Assembly: GCF_050870875.2 (NCBI RefSeq)
Contig: NZ_CP194041.2
Coordinates: forward strand, 4,898,001 to 4,962,000
Source of the DNA: Agarivorans sp050870875
GTDB lineage: Bacteria > Pseudomonadota > Gammaproteobacteria > Enterobacterales > Celerinatantimonadaceae
Reading direction: 5' to 3'
Length of the DNA stretch: 64,000 nt
Shown here: positions 16,096-25,398 of the stretch, one piece after another
Position numbering within the stretch: position 1 is the first letter of the stretch
Layout of the letters: every line of letters starts with the position of its first letter
Program-made: the position numbers and the translations under genes
Notes under the pieces: generated by a model
What the model saw: the letters and a program-made list of their open reading frames with translations, nothing else
Database searches by the model: none
What the model was told of the DNA's origin: nothing

Positions 16096-16121
16096 CTGGT
16101 GAGAGCGATTGCTCTCACCAG
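16096..16121 (+). terminator. hairpin after nfeD
   Basis: Perfect 11-bp stem CTGGTGAGAGC-GATT-GCTCTCACCAG followed by CCCCTTTC, so there is no true U tract. It also argues against the longest possible start (16109) for the next gene. Confidence 0.6.
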
Positions 16122-16255
16122 CCCCTTTCAGTATACGCCATCACTTCTCAGTAGAATGCTCTGTTAGCGAACAGGCGCTTGATTCAGCATGCAAAACCCA
16201 AACAATTATGCTTAACTTAAGCCTGTTCTCCGCTCACTCTCGTAGGCTAAAATGG

Positions 16256-16741
16256 ATGCTTAAATTGTTCACTAAACCCACTGTTTTATTGCTTATTATT
16301 GCTTTGAACGGCTGTAGTAGTATCGCCCCCACCGAAGCGCCCAAGGTTAATTTAGTCTCGGTTGTACCAGTCAGCAGTGATGGTATGGCTCCTAATTTCA
16401 AGATTAATCTGCGGGTGGTCAACCCCAACCAACAAGCCCTCAGCCTCGCTGGCGCCGTCTATTCCTTATCCTTGAATGGCCATGAGGTGGTCAACGGTGC
16501 CACCAGCGATTTACCCAGTGTTCCCGGCTATGGAGAAGCAAATTTTAGCCTGCCCGCCCAAGCCAACCTGATTGCCAGTTTTCGCTTGCTTAGCTCCTTA
16601 ATGCAACAGTCGCGTCCGGAGTTAGCATATCAGGTCAAAGTGAAACTAGATCTCGGCAGCTTTTGGCCCGACATTACACTCAATGAGGAGGGCAAACTGA
16701 AATTGGAAGATCTCGGCGATACTCTCAACTCAAGCCTATAG
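16256..16741 (+). CDS. LEA type 2 family lipoprotein
   Basis: 161-residue predicted lipoprotein starting at ATG 16256: MLKLFTKPTVLLLIIALNGC, lipobox LNGC. The frame is open to 16109, but those codons overlap a terminator hairpin and carry no signal. A water-stress/LEA-2 domain (about residues 35-155) contains NLRVVNPNQQALSLAGAVYSLSLNG-type and LPSVPGYGEANFSLP-type strands. Such proteins sit at the outer membrane, and their function is poorly defined. Confidence 0.82.
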   Translation: MLKLFTKPTVLLLIIALNGCSSIAPTEAPKVNLVSVVPVSSDGMAPNFKINLRVVNPNQQALSLAGAVYSLSLNGHEVVNGATSDLPSVPGYGEANFSLPAQANLIASFRLLSSLMQQSRPELAYQVKVKLDLGSFWPDITLNEEGKLKLEDLGDTLNSSL

Positions 16742-16803
16742 CTCGATGTCTCGCAACCGTTAAAAATGATGCTAGCGCTGCGACGCAACACCGAACCGTT
16801 GAG

Positions 16804-17493
16804 TTAAACTTGCCAATTAATCGGCTTTTGCCCCTGCTCACTCAGTAAACGATTGGTTTGGGAGAAATGTTGACAGCCAAAAAATCCTCGGTGCGCCGAC
16901 AAAGGTGATGGGTGCACCGCCGTTAAGCAATGATGCCGCGAGTTATCGATGGCTCGCCCCTTTTGTTGTGCATGCGCGCCCCACAATAAAAAGACCACAC
17001 CAGAACAGTGCTGATTAATTTGAGCGATCACCGTATCGGTAAATTGCTCCCAACCATATTTGGCATGAGAATGAGCCTTGCCCTGTTCTACACTCAATAC
17101 GGTATTTAGCAGCAATACCCCTTGTTCAGCCCAAGCCAGCAGGTCGCCATGCTCGGGGATCTCAAAGCCACTGATATCGGTCGCCAATTCTTTATAGATA
17201 TTACGCAAAGAAGGCGGGATCTTAATGCCCGGCGGCACACTAAAACTTAAACCGTGGGCTTGGTCTGGCCCGTGATAAGGATCTTGACCCAAAATCACCA
17301 CCTTTAGTTTAGCCAAGGGCGTCGCTTCAAAGGCGGCAAATAACTGCGTATCGGCAGGATAAATCAGCTTCCCAGCCTGACGCTCATCTTTAATTCGTTT
17401 CATCAGAGTCTGAAAGTAAGCTTGTTGCTTCTCAGCCTCCAGTAATCTGTCCCATGTCAACGCTTTGGTCACGGTTTGCTCTCTATTAGTCAC
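16804..17493 (-). CDS. ung: uracil-DNA glycosylase
   Basis: Removes uracil from DNA to start base-excision repair. 229 residues (E. coli 229). The catalytic Asp motif VVILGQDPYHGPDQAHGLSFSV is at about residues 61-82, and the HPSPLSAHRGFFGCQHF minor-groove loop with catalytic His is near residue 191. Monocistronic, 52 nt upstream (in reading direction) of nothing coding on its strand until ppk2, which precedes it. Confidence 0.97.
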   Translation of the reverse strand: MTNREQTVTKALTWDRLLEAEKQQAYFQTLMKRIKDERQAGKLIYPADTQLFAAFEATPLAKLKVVILGQDPYHGPDQAHGLSFSVPPGIKIPPSLRNIYKELATDISGFEIPEHGDLLAWAEQGVLLLNTVLSVEQGKAHSHAKYGWEQFTDTVIAQINQHCSGVVFLLWGAHAQQKGRAIDNSRHHCLTAVHPSPLSAHRGFFGCQHFSQTNRLLSEQGQKPINWQV

Positions 17494-17545
17494 ACGCCAA
17501 CATCATAACTGATCGCCCAACAGATCGATATGCTGTGGGCTTCAG

Positions 17546-18337
17546 CTAATAAGACTCCGGCACAAAACTTTGCTCATGCAACGGCACTCTGACATAACCT
17601 TGGCGATCAATCGTCGGTAATTCGATCGCTGGATGCGGTAACTCTTGATAATCAATTTGCGATAACAGATGACGAATACAGTTGAGTCGCGCACGTTTCT
17701 TGTCATCCGAATTCACCACCCACCACGGAGAATGTTTGGTATCGGTATGCGCGAACATTTCATCTTTGGCTTGAGAATAGGCCACCCAACGAGAGCGAGA
17801 CTCAAGATCCATCGGACTAAATTTCCAGCGTTTTAAGGGATTGTTAATTCGCTCGAGAAAACGCTTTTCTTGCTCTTCATCGGAAACCGAAAACCAATAC
17901 TTCAATACAATAATACCGGAGCGGATCAACATCCGTTCAAATTCAGGACAGGCGCGAAGAAAATCTTGATGTTGCAGCTCATCACAAAAGCCCATCACCT
18001 TTTCCACGCCAGCACGGTTATACCAAGAACGATCAAACAGCACCATTTCTCCGGCCGCAGGCAAATGCGCCACATAACGCTGAAAATACCATTGGGTTTT
18101 CTCGCGCTCACTCGGCGCAGGCAAGGCGGCAATCCGACAAACGCGAGGATTAAGCTTTTCCGCAATACGTTTAATCACTCCCCCTTTACCAGCCGCATCC
18201 CTACCTTCAAAAATCACCACCACTTTCAAGCCAGTTTCCACTATCCAGCGCTGTAGTTTCACCAACTCAACCTGCAATTCGGTTAAACACTGCTCATACT
18301 CTCGTTTACTCAATTTATCAGCCATAGACTCGCTCAC
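17546..18337 (-). CDS. ppk2: polyphosphate kinase 2
   Basis: Transfers phosphate between polyphosphate and nucleotides. 263 residues, a single-domain PPK2 of class I type. Walker A is FEGRDAAGKGGVIKRI at about residues 43-58, Walker B is MVLFDRSWYNRAGVEKVMGFC near 97-117, and the lid module follows. It lies just upstream of ung on the same strand, with 52 nt between, possibly co-transcribed. It may balance nucleotide pools together with SpoT-linked stress physiology, although it is not part of that operon. Confidence 0.94.
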   Translation of the reverse strand: MSESMADKLSKREYEQCLTELQVELVKLQRWIVETGLKVVVIFEGRDAAGKGGVIKRIAEKLNPRVCRIAALPAPSEREKTQWYFQRYVAHLPAAGEMVLFDRSWYNRAGVEKVMGFCDELQHQDFLRACPEFERMLIRSGIIVLKYWFSVSDEEQEKRFLERINNPLKRWKFSPMDLESRSRWVAYSQAKDEMFAHTDTKHSPWWVVNSDDKKRARLNCIRHLLSQIDYQELPHPAIELPTIDRQGYVRVPLHEQSFVPESY

Positions 18338-18557
18338 CTTGTTTGTTCAACTGCATTGAAAATAAAATCAATAAATACAAAGAGTTAAATTAATAGATCG
18401 TAAAACTAATAATGCTTCACGCTAAGCATAACGATTTAAGCTTAGTAAATCCGTTCAGCAGAGTGAGCACTTGGTATGAATTTTCACTGACAATACTTTA
18501 AAAAAAAACTTAAAATGGTAACCTTAGGCGCCTTTATACACTCGCTAAGAACTCAGC

Positions 18558-19184
18558 ATGGCAATCACAGGCACTCTTTATATCGTATCGGCCCCCAGCG
18601 GCGCAGGTAAATCAAGCATGATTAATGCTTATCTTTCGCGCCATCGCGCTTATCCCGCTCAAGTGTCTGTCTCGCATACCACCCGATCGGTCCGTCCCGG
18701 TGAGATCGATGGTAATCACTACCATTTTGTAGACCATCATCAGTTTAAACAGCTCATCGATGAACAAGCCTTCTTCGAATACGCCGAAGTATTTGGCAAC
18801 TTTTATGGAACCTCTCGGCATAGCATTGAGCAAACCCTCGCCGAAGGGATCGATGTATTTTTAGATATCGATTGGCAGGGCGCTCGCCAAGTGAAAATGA
18901 TGATGCCAGAAGCGGTATCGGTATTTATTCTGCCTCCCAGTCGTGAGGAGCTGGAAAACCGCTTGCACATGCGTGGCCAAGACAGCCCTGAAGTAATTAA
19001 AAAACGAATGAATGAAGCCGAAAGCGAAATGTCCCACTACGATGAATACGATTATCTAATCATCAATGGCAATTTTGATGAGGCGCTCAGTGAATTAACC
19101 GCCATCATTACGAGCCAAAGGTTACAAACTCGACAGCAAGCAGCAAAACACCAAGCCTTGCTAAATGAACTTTTATCGAAATAA
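18558..19184 (+). CDS. gmk: guanylate kinase
   Basis: Converts GMP to GDP. 208 residues (E. coli 207). P-loop SAPSGAGKSS at residues 11-20, then the GMP-binding VSHTTRSVRPGEIDGNHYHFV segment and a DIDWQGARQVK motif. First gene of the conserved gmk-rpoZ-spoT-trmH block. Confidence 0.98.
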   Translation: MAITGTLYIVSAPSGAGKSSMINAYLSRHRAYPAQVSVSHTTRSVRPGEIDGNHYHFVDHHQFKQLIDEQAFFEYAEVFGNFYGTSRHSIEQTLAEGIDVFLDIDWQGARQVKMMMPEAVSVFILPPSREELENRLHMRGQDSPEVIKKRMNEAESEMSHYDEYDYLIINGNFDEALSELTAIITSQRLQTRQQAAKHQALLNELLSK

Positions 19185-19267
19185 ATACCGTAAGTTCTAG
19201 CAAATCTTGCTAAGATCGGCTAGGATCTTGCGTCATTTTTAGTCAACATACATCAACGGAGCTGTGC

Positions 19268-19543
19268 ATGGCACGAGTAACAGTAGAAGATGCAGTAGAA
19301 CAAGTCGGCAACCGCTTTGACCTTGTCCTTATCGCCGCACGTCGCGCGCGTCAGATCGCAGTAGAAGGTAAAGAGCCTCTAGTTGACGCAGATAACGACA
19401 AACCCACAGTTATCGCTTTACGTGAAATTGAAGAAGGTTTGATCACCACCGAAACCATGGATGCTCAAGACCGTCAAGAACGTCAAGAACGTGAAGCAGC
19501 CGAATTGGCAGCTGTTGCAGCTATCGCCGATAAACGCATCTAG
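19268..19543 (+). CDS. rpoZ: RNA polymerase omega subunit
   Basis: 91 residues, identical in length to E. coli omega. MARVTVEDAVEQVGNRFDLVLIAARRARQ is the conserved beta'-binding N-terminus, and TVIALREIEEGLI follows. Omega also contributes to the ppGpp site, in line with its position before spoT. A stable hairpin follows the gene. Confidence 0.98.
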   Translation: MARVTVEDAVEQVGNRFDLVLIAARRARQIAVEGKEPLVDADNDKPTVIALREIEEGLITTETMDAQDRQERQEREAAELAAVAAIADKRI

Positions 19544-19560
19544 ATCTTCCCGCTATAAAA

Positions 19561-19590
19561 TTACCGTGCTGGGTTTACTCCGCACGGTAA
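19561..19590. terminator. hairpin between rpoZ and spoT
   Basis: Stem TTACCGTGC / GCACGGTAA with a 12-nt loop, flanked by AAAA on both sides. Without a U run on plus it is more an attenuating or stabilising hairpin than a full terminator. Confidence 0.55.
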
Positions 19591-19650
19591 AACTCCCATA
19601 ATTCATTCAATCATATCTATCACTGCGATCCTCTGCTACTGAGGTACTGT

Positions 19651-21762
19651 TTGTATTTATTCGAAAGCTTGCGCGAAGTCGCTTCTAGTTATTTAAGTGA
19701 AGAACACGTGATCCTGTTACGTGATGCTTATTTATTAGGTCGAGATGCCCATGAAGGCCAGTTCCGTTCTAGCGGAGAGCCTTATATTACCCACCCACTA
19801 GCGGTGGCGCGGATTTTAGCCGAGGTGAGGATGGACCATCAAACCCTCGCGGCCGCGATATTGCACGACACCATCGAAGATACACCGGTAACTTATGAAC
19901 AACTCAGTGAACAGTTTGGCAGTGAAATTGCCGACTTGGTGGAGGGCGTAAGTAAGCTCGATAAAATTAAGTTTCGCGACAAAAAAGAAGCCCAAGTCGA
20001 AAACTTTCGCAAAATGATGATGGCGATGGTTCAAGATATTCGGGTGATTTTAATCAAGCTCGCCGACCGCACCCATAATATGCGAACCTTGGGTTCGCTG
20101 CGCCCAGACAAACGGCGCAGAATTGCCCGGGAAACCCTCGAAATTTACGCGCCCATCGCCAATCGGTTGGGGATCCACAGCATCAAAACTGAACTAGAAG
20201 AACTCGGTTTTGAAGCGCTCTATCCAATGCGTTATCGCGTCTTAAAAGAGTGTGTAAAAAATGCCCGTGGCAATCGTAAAGAATTAATCAACGGGATCCA
20301 TCAAGAGCTACAAGGGCGGATCGAAGATGCAGGGATCGAAGCATCGGTGACTGGCCGCGAAAAAAACCTCTATAGCATCTATAAGAAGATGGTCAGCAAA
20401 GAGCTTCAATTCCATGAAGTGATGGACATTTATGCCTTTCGAATCATCGTTGACCAACTTGATACCTGTTATCGCGCCTTAGGTATTAGCCATAGCCTCT
20501 ACAAACCTCGCCCAGGCCGATTTAAAGACTATGTCGCGATTCCTAAGGCTAATGGCTATCAAAGCCTGCATACCTCGTTGGTTGGCCCTCACGGCGTCCC
20601 TGTCGAAGTGCAAATTCGTACCGAGCACATGGACCAAATGGCCGATAAAGGTGTGGCCGCACACTGGACATACAAACAAGCAGGCGAAAGCCCTGGCACC
20701 ACCGCACAAATTAGAGCCCAGCGTTGGATGCAGAGCTTGTTAGAACTACAGCAAAGTGCTGGCAGCTCCTTCGAATTTATCGAAAATGTGAAAACCGATC
20801 TGTTCCCCGATGAAATTTATGTCTTTACCCCAGAAGGGAAAATTATCGAACTACCAGCCGGCGCCACTCCGGTAGACTTCGCCTATGCGGTCCATACCGA
20901 TGTCGGCCACGCCTGTGTTGGCGCAAGGGTAAACCGTCACCCTTTCCCTCTTAGCAAAGCCTTAAGTAATGGTCAAACCATCGAAGTCATCACCGCTCCG
21001 GGCGCTCGACCCAATGCCGCCTGGTTAAACTTTGTGGTGACCGGTAAGGCACGCGGTAAAATTCGCCAATTGTTAAAAAATCAACGCCGCGAAGAATCGG
21101 TTAGTTTAGGCCGCCGCCTGTTAAATCATGCGCTAGGCAGTACCAAACTCGCCAACATCGATCCGACACACCTGGAGCAGGTATTACAAGATCTAAAAGC
21201 GGAGTCTATCGACGATCTGTTAGCCGAAATCGGCTTAGGCAATGCCATGAGCATTGTGGTCGGTAGACGATTATTGGGCAATACCGAAGAACTTGGCCAA
21301 CACAAGGGCAAAGGGATTATCGCGATTCAAGGCGCCGAGGGTTTGTTACTCACTTATGCCAACTGCTGTCGACCTATTCCCGGCGATCCGGTCGTGGCAC
21401 ATATAAGCCAAGGCAAAGGCTTAGTGGTGCATCTCGAATCCTGTAAAAATATCAGCGGCTATCAAAAAGAGCCCGATCGCTACATCAATGTCGATTGGTC
21501 AAAAGATGCCGAGAATACCAGCGAATACAAAACCGAAATGCGTATCGACATGGTTAATCACCAAGGGATCCTAGCCAGTTTAACCAATGTCGTAGCCTCG
21601 ACTGGTGCCAATATCGTGAACATTGTCACCGAAGAAAAAGAAGGACGGGTTTATACCGTCGACTTGCTCATTACCACCCATAGCCGTATCCACCTAGCCA
21701 ACATCATGCGAAAAATCCGAGTCATGCCAGAGGTATTACGGGTGGTTCGCTTAAGAAATTAA
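19651..21762 (+). CDS. spoT: bifunctional (p)ppGpp synthase/hydrolase
   Basis: Hydrolyses and makes the stringent alarmone ppGpp. 703 residues (E. coli 702). HD hydrolase domain at about residues 45-145 (ILHDTIEDTPVTYEQL, LADRTHNMRTL), synthetase domain at about 235-345 (GRFKDYVAIPKANGYQSLHTSL), TGS domain at about 385-445 (DEIYVFTPEGKIIELPAGAT), a helical and Cys-rich region (YANCCRPIPGD), and a C-terminal ACT domain at about 630-700. The start is a TTG (MYLFESL), matching the E. coli gene. trmH follows after 15 nt. Confidence 0.98.
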   Translation: MYLFESLREVASSYLSEEHVILLRDAYLLGRDAHEGQFRSSGEPYITHPLAVARILAEVRMDHQTLAAAILHDTIEDTPVTYEQLSEQFGSEIADLVEGVSKLDKIKFRDKKEAQVENFRKMMMAMVQDIRVILIKLADRTHNMRTLGSLRPDKRRRIARETLEIYAPIANRLGIHSIKTELEELGFEALYPMRYRVLKECVKNARGNRKELINGIHQELQGRIEDAGIEASVTGREKNLYSIYKKMVSKELQFHEVMDIYAFRIIVDQLDTCYRALGISHSLYKPRPGRFKDYVAIPKANGYQSLHTSLVGPHGVPVEVQIRTEHMDQMADKGVAAHWTYKQAGESPGTTAQIRAQRWMQSLLELQQSAGSSFEFIENVKTDLFPDEIYVFTPEGKIIELPAGATPVDFAYAVHTDVGHACVGARVNRHPFPLSKALSNGQTIEVITAPGARPNAAWLNFVVTGKARGKIRQLLKNQRREESVSLGRRLLNHALGSTKLANIDPTHLEQVLQDLKAESIDDLLAEIGLGNAMSIVVGRRLLGNTEELGQHKGKGIIAIQGAEGLLLTYANCCRPIPGDPVVAHISQGKGLVVHLESCKNISGYQKEPDRYINVDWSKDAENTSEYKTEMRIDMVNHQGILASLTNVVASTGANIVNIVTEEKEGRVYTVDLLITTHSRIHLANIMRKIRVMPEVLRVVRLRN

Positions 21763-21777
21763 ATAAACGAGAAACCA

Positions 21778-22494
21778 ATGACACCTGAACGCCATCAGCG
21801 CATTCGCGCTATGTTAGACGCCCGCCAAACAGACTTAACCGTTTGTATGGAGAACGTACACAAGCCACATAACTTATCGGCGATTGTGCGTACCTGTGAT
21901 GCCGTGGGTGTCGACCATGTACATGCCATTTGGGAAAACTATAAAGACGAACTTCGTCGTGGCACCGCCACCGGCAGTCAAAACTGGGTGAAAGTGCATA
22001 ACCACGACAAGATCGAAGATGCAGTGGCTCAGTTACGCAACAGCGGCATGCAGATTTTAGCCACTAATTTGTCAGATAGTGCGGTAGACTTTCGTGAGAT
22101 TGACTATACCAAACCTACCGCAATCTTAATGGGCCAGGAAAAATACGGGATCTCTGATACTGCGCTTGCCTTAGCCGATCAAGACATTATTATCCCCATG
22201 GTTGGGATGGTGCAGTCACTGAATGTTTCGGTGGCTAGTGCACTGATTCTTTATGAAGCGCAGCGACAACGCCAACTGGCGGGGATGTATCAGGGTCCTT
22301 GCTTGGTCAGCCCAGAAGAGCAAAACAGGATTATGTTTGAAGGCGGCCACCCGATTTTTGCCGACGTCTGCAAACGCAAGGGTTTACCCATCCCACAGAT
22401 AGATGAACATGGCCAAATTGCCGCCGATGATACTTGGTGGGCCAAGGTACAAATGAACAAAGAAGCCTGGGATCATCTGGACGACGAGTCATAA
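21778..22494 (+). CDS. trmH: tRNA (guanosine-18-2'-O)-methyltransferase
   Basis: SPOUT-fold enzyme that methylates the ribose of G18 in tRNA using SAM. 238 residues (E. coli 229). NLSAIVRTCDAVGVDHVHAIW, then the knot motifs AILMGQEKYGISDTAL and IIPMVGMVQSLNVSVASALILYEAQRQR. Last gene of the block. recG, which follows in E. coli, is absent here. Confidence 0.97.
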   Translation: MTPERHQRIRAMLDARQTDLTVCMENVHKPHNLSAIVRTCDAVGVDHVHAIWENYKDELRRGTATGSQNWVKVHNHDKIEDAVAQLRNSGMQILATNLSDSAVDFREIDYTKPTAILMGQEKYGISDTALALADQDIIIPMVGMVQSLNVSVASALILYEAQRQRQLAGMYQGPCLVSPEEQNRIMFEGGHPIFADVCKRKGLPIPQIDEHGQIAADDTWWAKVQMNKEAWDHLDDES

Positions 22495-22509
22495 GCTTCG
22501 CCAATCAAC

Positions 22510-22536
22510 AGCCATTGACCTTATTGGTCAGTGGCT
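22510..22536. terminator. hairpin downstream of trmH
   Basis: AGCCATTGACC / GGTCAGTGGCT, an 11-bp stem with one G-U pair and a 5-nt loop, between convergent genes. It has no U tract. Confidence 0.55.
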
Positions 22537-22595
22537 ATGAGTCCATCGGCCGCTATTAACATCGCAACACCAGGCTACACTTATTCAAGTGAGGA

Positions 22596-22835
22596 CTACT
22601 CGCTGTCACTCGAATATAGCTTAAATTGATAATCATCATCCCAAGGCAAATGATAACCCCATACCATCGGCTGGCCCACTTGCTTATCCACCCAAACAAA
22701 CGGGGTAGCTAAGAATCGAGGGATCTCTAATCGGATGCCATTGCTTTCTGCCTGATATAAAGACGCATGAGTTTCACAACGCACCAATAACATCACCACA
22801 ATGATAATCAATAACCAACGCCAAAAACCTTCCAT
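22596..22835 (-). CDS. small membrane-anchored protein
   Basis: 79 residues of unknown function. The N-terminal helix FWRWLLIIIVVMLLVRC (residues 4-20) would anchor it in the inner membrane, or, if RC serves as a weak lipobox, act as a lipoprotein signal. The rest is a short aromatic periplasmic tail. It follows the HIT gene by 35 nt on the same strand, so co-transcription is likely. I do not recognise the family. Confidence 0.65.
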   Translation of the reverse strand: MEGFWRWLLIIIVVMLLVRCETHASLYQAESNGIRLEIPRFLATPFVWVDKQVGQPMVWGYHLPWDDDYQFKLYSSDSE

Positions 22836-22870
22836 TGTTTATCCTATTTAGCTTAAGTCCAATTGTTACA

Positions 22871-23305
22871 TCATGATTCGGCGACCACCTGCCAATGCGC
22901 TTGCAGAGCCTGTTGGATCTGGCTCACCTGCTTCGCACGCTGCTCAGGGCTGTAGGCTTTGAGCGGCAATTGTCCCCAAATGGCTTGCGGCCACAACGGA
23001 TCATCATGAAACCTCACCACATGATGCACATGTAGCTGCGGCACCACATTTCCCAAAGCAGCAAGATTTAATTTGTCCCCTTGATAGAGGTCCATTAAGG
23101 CTTCACTAACCCGTTTAGATTCTCGCCAAAACTGCGCTTGTTGACAATTATCCAACTGGTAAATATCAGCAATATCATCTTCCATTGGTACTAATACTAG
23201 CCATGGAAATTGACTATCATTGATTAATAATACTCGGCATAGTTCAAAATCGCCGAGCCAAATGCCGTCTTTTGCCAATTGCGGATGTAACACAAAATCA
23301 GTCAT
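22871..23305 (-). CDS. HIT domain protein
   Basis: Histidine-triad nucleotide hydrolase/transferase of 144 residues from ATG 23305 (MTDFVLHPQLAKDG); the frame is open 12 codons further upstream. The active site QLHVHHVVRF, with the H-x-H-x-H triad, is at about residues 93-102. Other motifs are WLVLVPMEDDIADIYQL and the C-terminal QLPLKAYSPEQRA. Substrate is unknown. Probably in an operon with the small membrane protein. Confidence 0.88.
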   Translation of the reverse strand: MTDFVLHPQLAKDGIWLGDFELCRVLLINDSQFPWLVLVPMEDDIADIYQLDNCQQAQFWRESKRVSEALMDLYQGDKLNLAALGNVVPQLHVHHVVRFHDDPLWPQAIWGQLPLKAYSPEQRAKQVSQIQQALQAHWQVVAES

Positions 23306-23721
23306 CGTATTTCCTAAGATGTGGGTTTTTAGGCTCACCAATACAAACCTTCAGCGCTTAAACCTTTGCCGATTCTTACGCTCGCCCTCATAGCATCAGA
23401 AACCAAGGAATAAACACCAATCAAAAAATGATTATACGGCGAGCTTCAGCACATTGTTACGCTTTTATACTAGAACATAAATCATTCGATACGAGCACCC
23501 AAAAACAAAGCCTAAGGGGGCCACAACGCTATTCAAACGACTTAAGCATGGGCACAACAAGCCTCATGATTTAAGTAGAGTTCTTATGTTATTTAATATA
23601 AAAATCAATCACTAATATCCAGAATTCAAGTTCAAAACCCAGCTCATCCCAGAAAGTCTTAGGCTTCAACTTTTAAACATCTGCTATTTTTAGTAGGAGG
23701 ATATAACAATAGGTGGATAAC
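23306..23721. other. gene-free spacer before the binding-protein pair
   Basis: About 415 bp with no credible ORF or RNA gene. AGGAGG at 23695-23700 and AGGTGG just before ATG 23722 are the only clear signals; the second gives the better spacing. Confidence 0.5.
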
Positions 23722-25398
23722 ATGCGAACAATACTATTGTGCTGCGCTCTCAGTAGCGTGAGTCTCGCCGAAGAATGGGATCCATGGTTAGATGAATTTA
23801 GCCCGTCAACCCTCAGTCGCCAGCAACAAATCGAAGAATTAATCTGGTTTAAACAAGCCGCCAAACCCTATCAGGGAATGACCATTCGTGTTGCAACCGA
23901 GCGTATAAGCACACATTGGTATGAAGCAACCGTTATCGCACCATTATTTCAAGATCTCACCGGTATTAGGGTGATCCATGAAGTCATTAATGAAAATGAC
24001 GTGGTCAAAAAATTACATAATCAAATCGATTTAGGCATCAACCATTACGACATTTATGTGAGTGACAGCGATCTCATTGGTGGCCATTACCGCTCCAATA
24101 AAATACTCAATTTAAGTCATTTTATGCAGGAAGAAGGCAAAGCCGTTACCCTGCCAAATTTAGACTTAAGCGACTTTATGGGACTTGCCTTCACCACCGA
24201 TCCATATGGCAACTTATTACAGTTGCCGGATCAACAATTTGCAAACCTCTATTGGTATCGACAAGACTGGTTTGAGCGCCCAGAACTGCAACAACGATTT
24301 GCTCAACTATATGGCTATCCACTGGCAGTACCTCAGAACTGGTCAGCTTATGAAGACATCGCTGAGTTTTTCACCATTCACGTCAAAGAGCTTGACGGAC
24401 AAAAAGTATATGGTCATATGGACTTTGGTAAAAACGACCCTTCATTGGGTTGGCGGATCTCCGATAGTTGGTTATCGATGGCAGGGGTGGGGGATGTTGG
24501 TCTACCAAACGGTCTACCAGTCGATGAATGGGGGATCCGTAACCAAGATTGCCACCCTGTAGGCGCAACTGTAAAACGAGGCGGGGCTCTCGACTCACCC
24601 GCGGCCATTTACGCGATAGAAAAATATGCCGATTGGCTGAAACGTTTCGCCCCCCCTGAGGCTATCAATTTAGATTTATATCAAGCCCAAGCCGAACTAA
24701 AAAAGGGACACATTGCCCAACAGATATTTTGGTATACCGCCTTTATCCCCGATTTAAGCCATCCCAACCTACCATTGACTGACTCCCAAGGATTACCGCT
24801 TTGGCGGGTTGCACCTGCACCACGCGGCGCTTACTGGCAACAGGGAATGAAATCGGGTTATCAAGACGTGGGCGGTTGGACCTTATTAAAATCAACAAGC
24901 TTAAAAAAACAGCAAGCGGCTTGGCTGTATGCTCAATTTAATGTTGCTAAAAGCGTCTCTCTGAAAAAAACCATGGTCGGCCTCACGCCGATCCGACTCA
25001 GTGATGTCAACTCAGACAATTTCAGCGCACGCTCTGCAGAATTGGGAGGCTTAGTCGAGTTTTACCAAAGTGAGGCTCGTAACGAATGGACTCCCACGGG
25101 CTTTAATGTCCCCCACTACCCAAGCTTATCGGAGCTTTGGTGGCAATACATTGGTCGAGTGAATCAACCGGGAGCCAACATTCCACTCATCATGAATGAA
25201 CTCGCCGAACACATGGATAGGGGTTTAGCAAAACTCAATCAACACAGCCAAACTCAATGCAACCCTCAACTCAATCCCATCGAAGATAAACAGTATTGGT
25301 TAAATCAACCCGGTTCACCTAAACCGCCCCTGAGCAATGAAAAACCGCAAGGTAAAACAATCAACTACTCAGACTTGTTACAATCATGGAAAAAGTAA
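23722..25398 (+). CDS. extracellular solute-binding protein, family 1 (orphan)
   Basis: 558 residues from ATG 23722, which has AGGTGG 5 nt upstream; GTG 23713 is the alternative. Short Sec signal (MRTILLCCALSSVSLA), then a family 1 binding-protein fold: MTIRVATERISTHWYEATVIAPLFQDLTGIRVIHEV, YDIYVSDSDLIGGHYRS and GGWTLLKSTS. The C-terminal SELWWQYIGRVNQ is typical of glycerol/polyol-type ABC binding proteins. No permease or ATPase gene is nearby. Its last 13 nt overlap the next binding-protein gene, implying coupled translation. Confidence 0.8.
   Translation: MRTILLCCALSSVSLAEEWDPWLDEFSPSTLSRQQQIEELIWFKQAAKPYQGMTIRVATERISTHWYEATVIAPLFQDLTGIRVIHEVINENDVVKKLHNQIDLGINHYDIYVSDSDLIGGHYRSNKILNLSHFMQEEGKAVTLPNLDLSDFMGLAFTTDPYGNLLQLPDQQFANLYWYRQDWFERPELQQRFAQLYGYPLAVPQNWSAYEDIAEFFTIHVKELDGQKVYGHMDFGKNDPSLGWRISDSWLSMAGVGDVGLPNGLPVDEWGIRNQDCHPVGATVKRGGALDSPAAIYAIEKYADWLKRFAPPEAINLDLYQAQAELKKGHIAQQIFWYTAFIPDLSHPNLPLTDSQGLPLWRVAPAPRGAYWQQGMKSGYQDVGGWTLLKSTSLKKQQAAWLYAQFNVAKSVSLKKTMVGLTPIRLSDVNSDNFSARSAELGGLVEFYQSEARNEWTPTGFNVPHYPSLSELWWQYIGRVNQPGANIPLIMNELAEHMDRGLAKLNQHSQTQCNPQLNPIEDKQYWLNQPGSPKPPLSNEKPQGKTINYSDLLQSWKK

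Noticed and set aside
16109..16255. Longer N-terminus for the LEA-type lipoprotein
   Set aside because: The extension overlaps a hairpin and would bury the lipoprotein signal 49 residues inside the protein.
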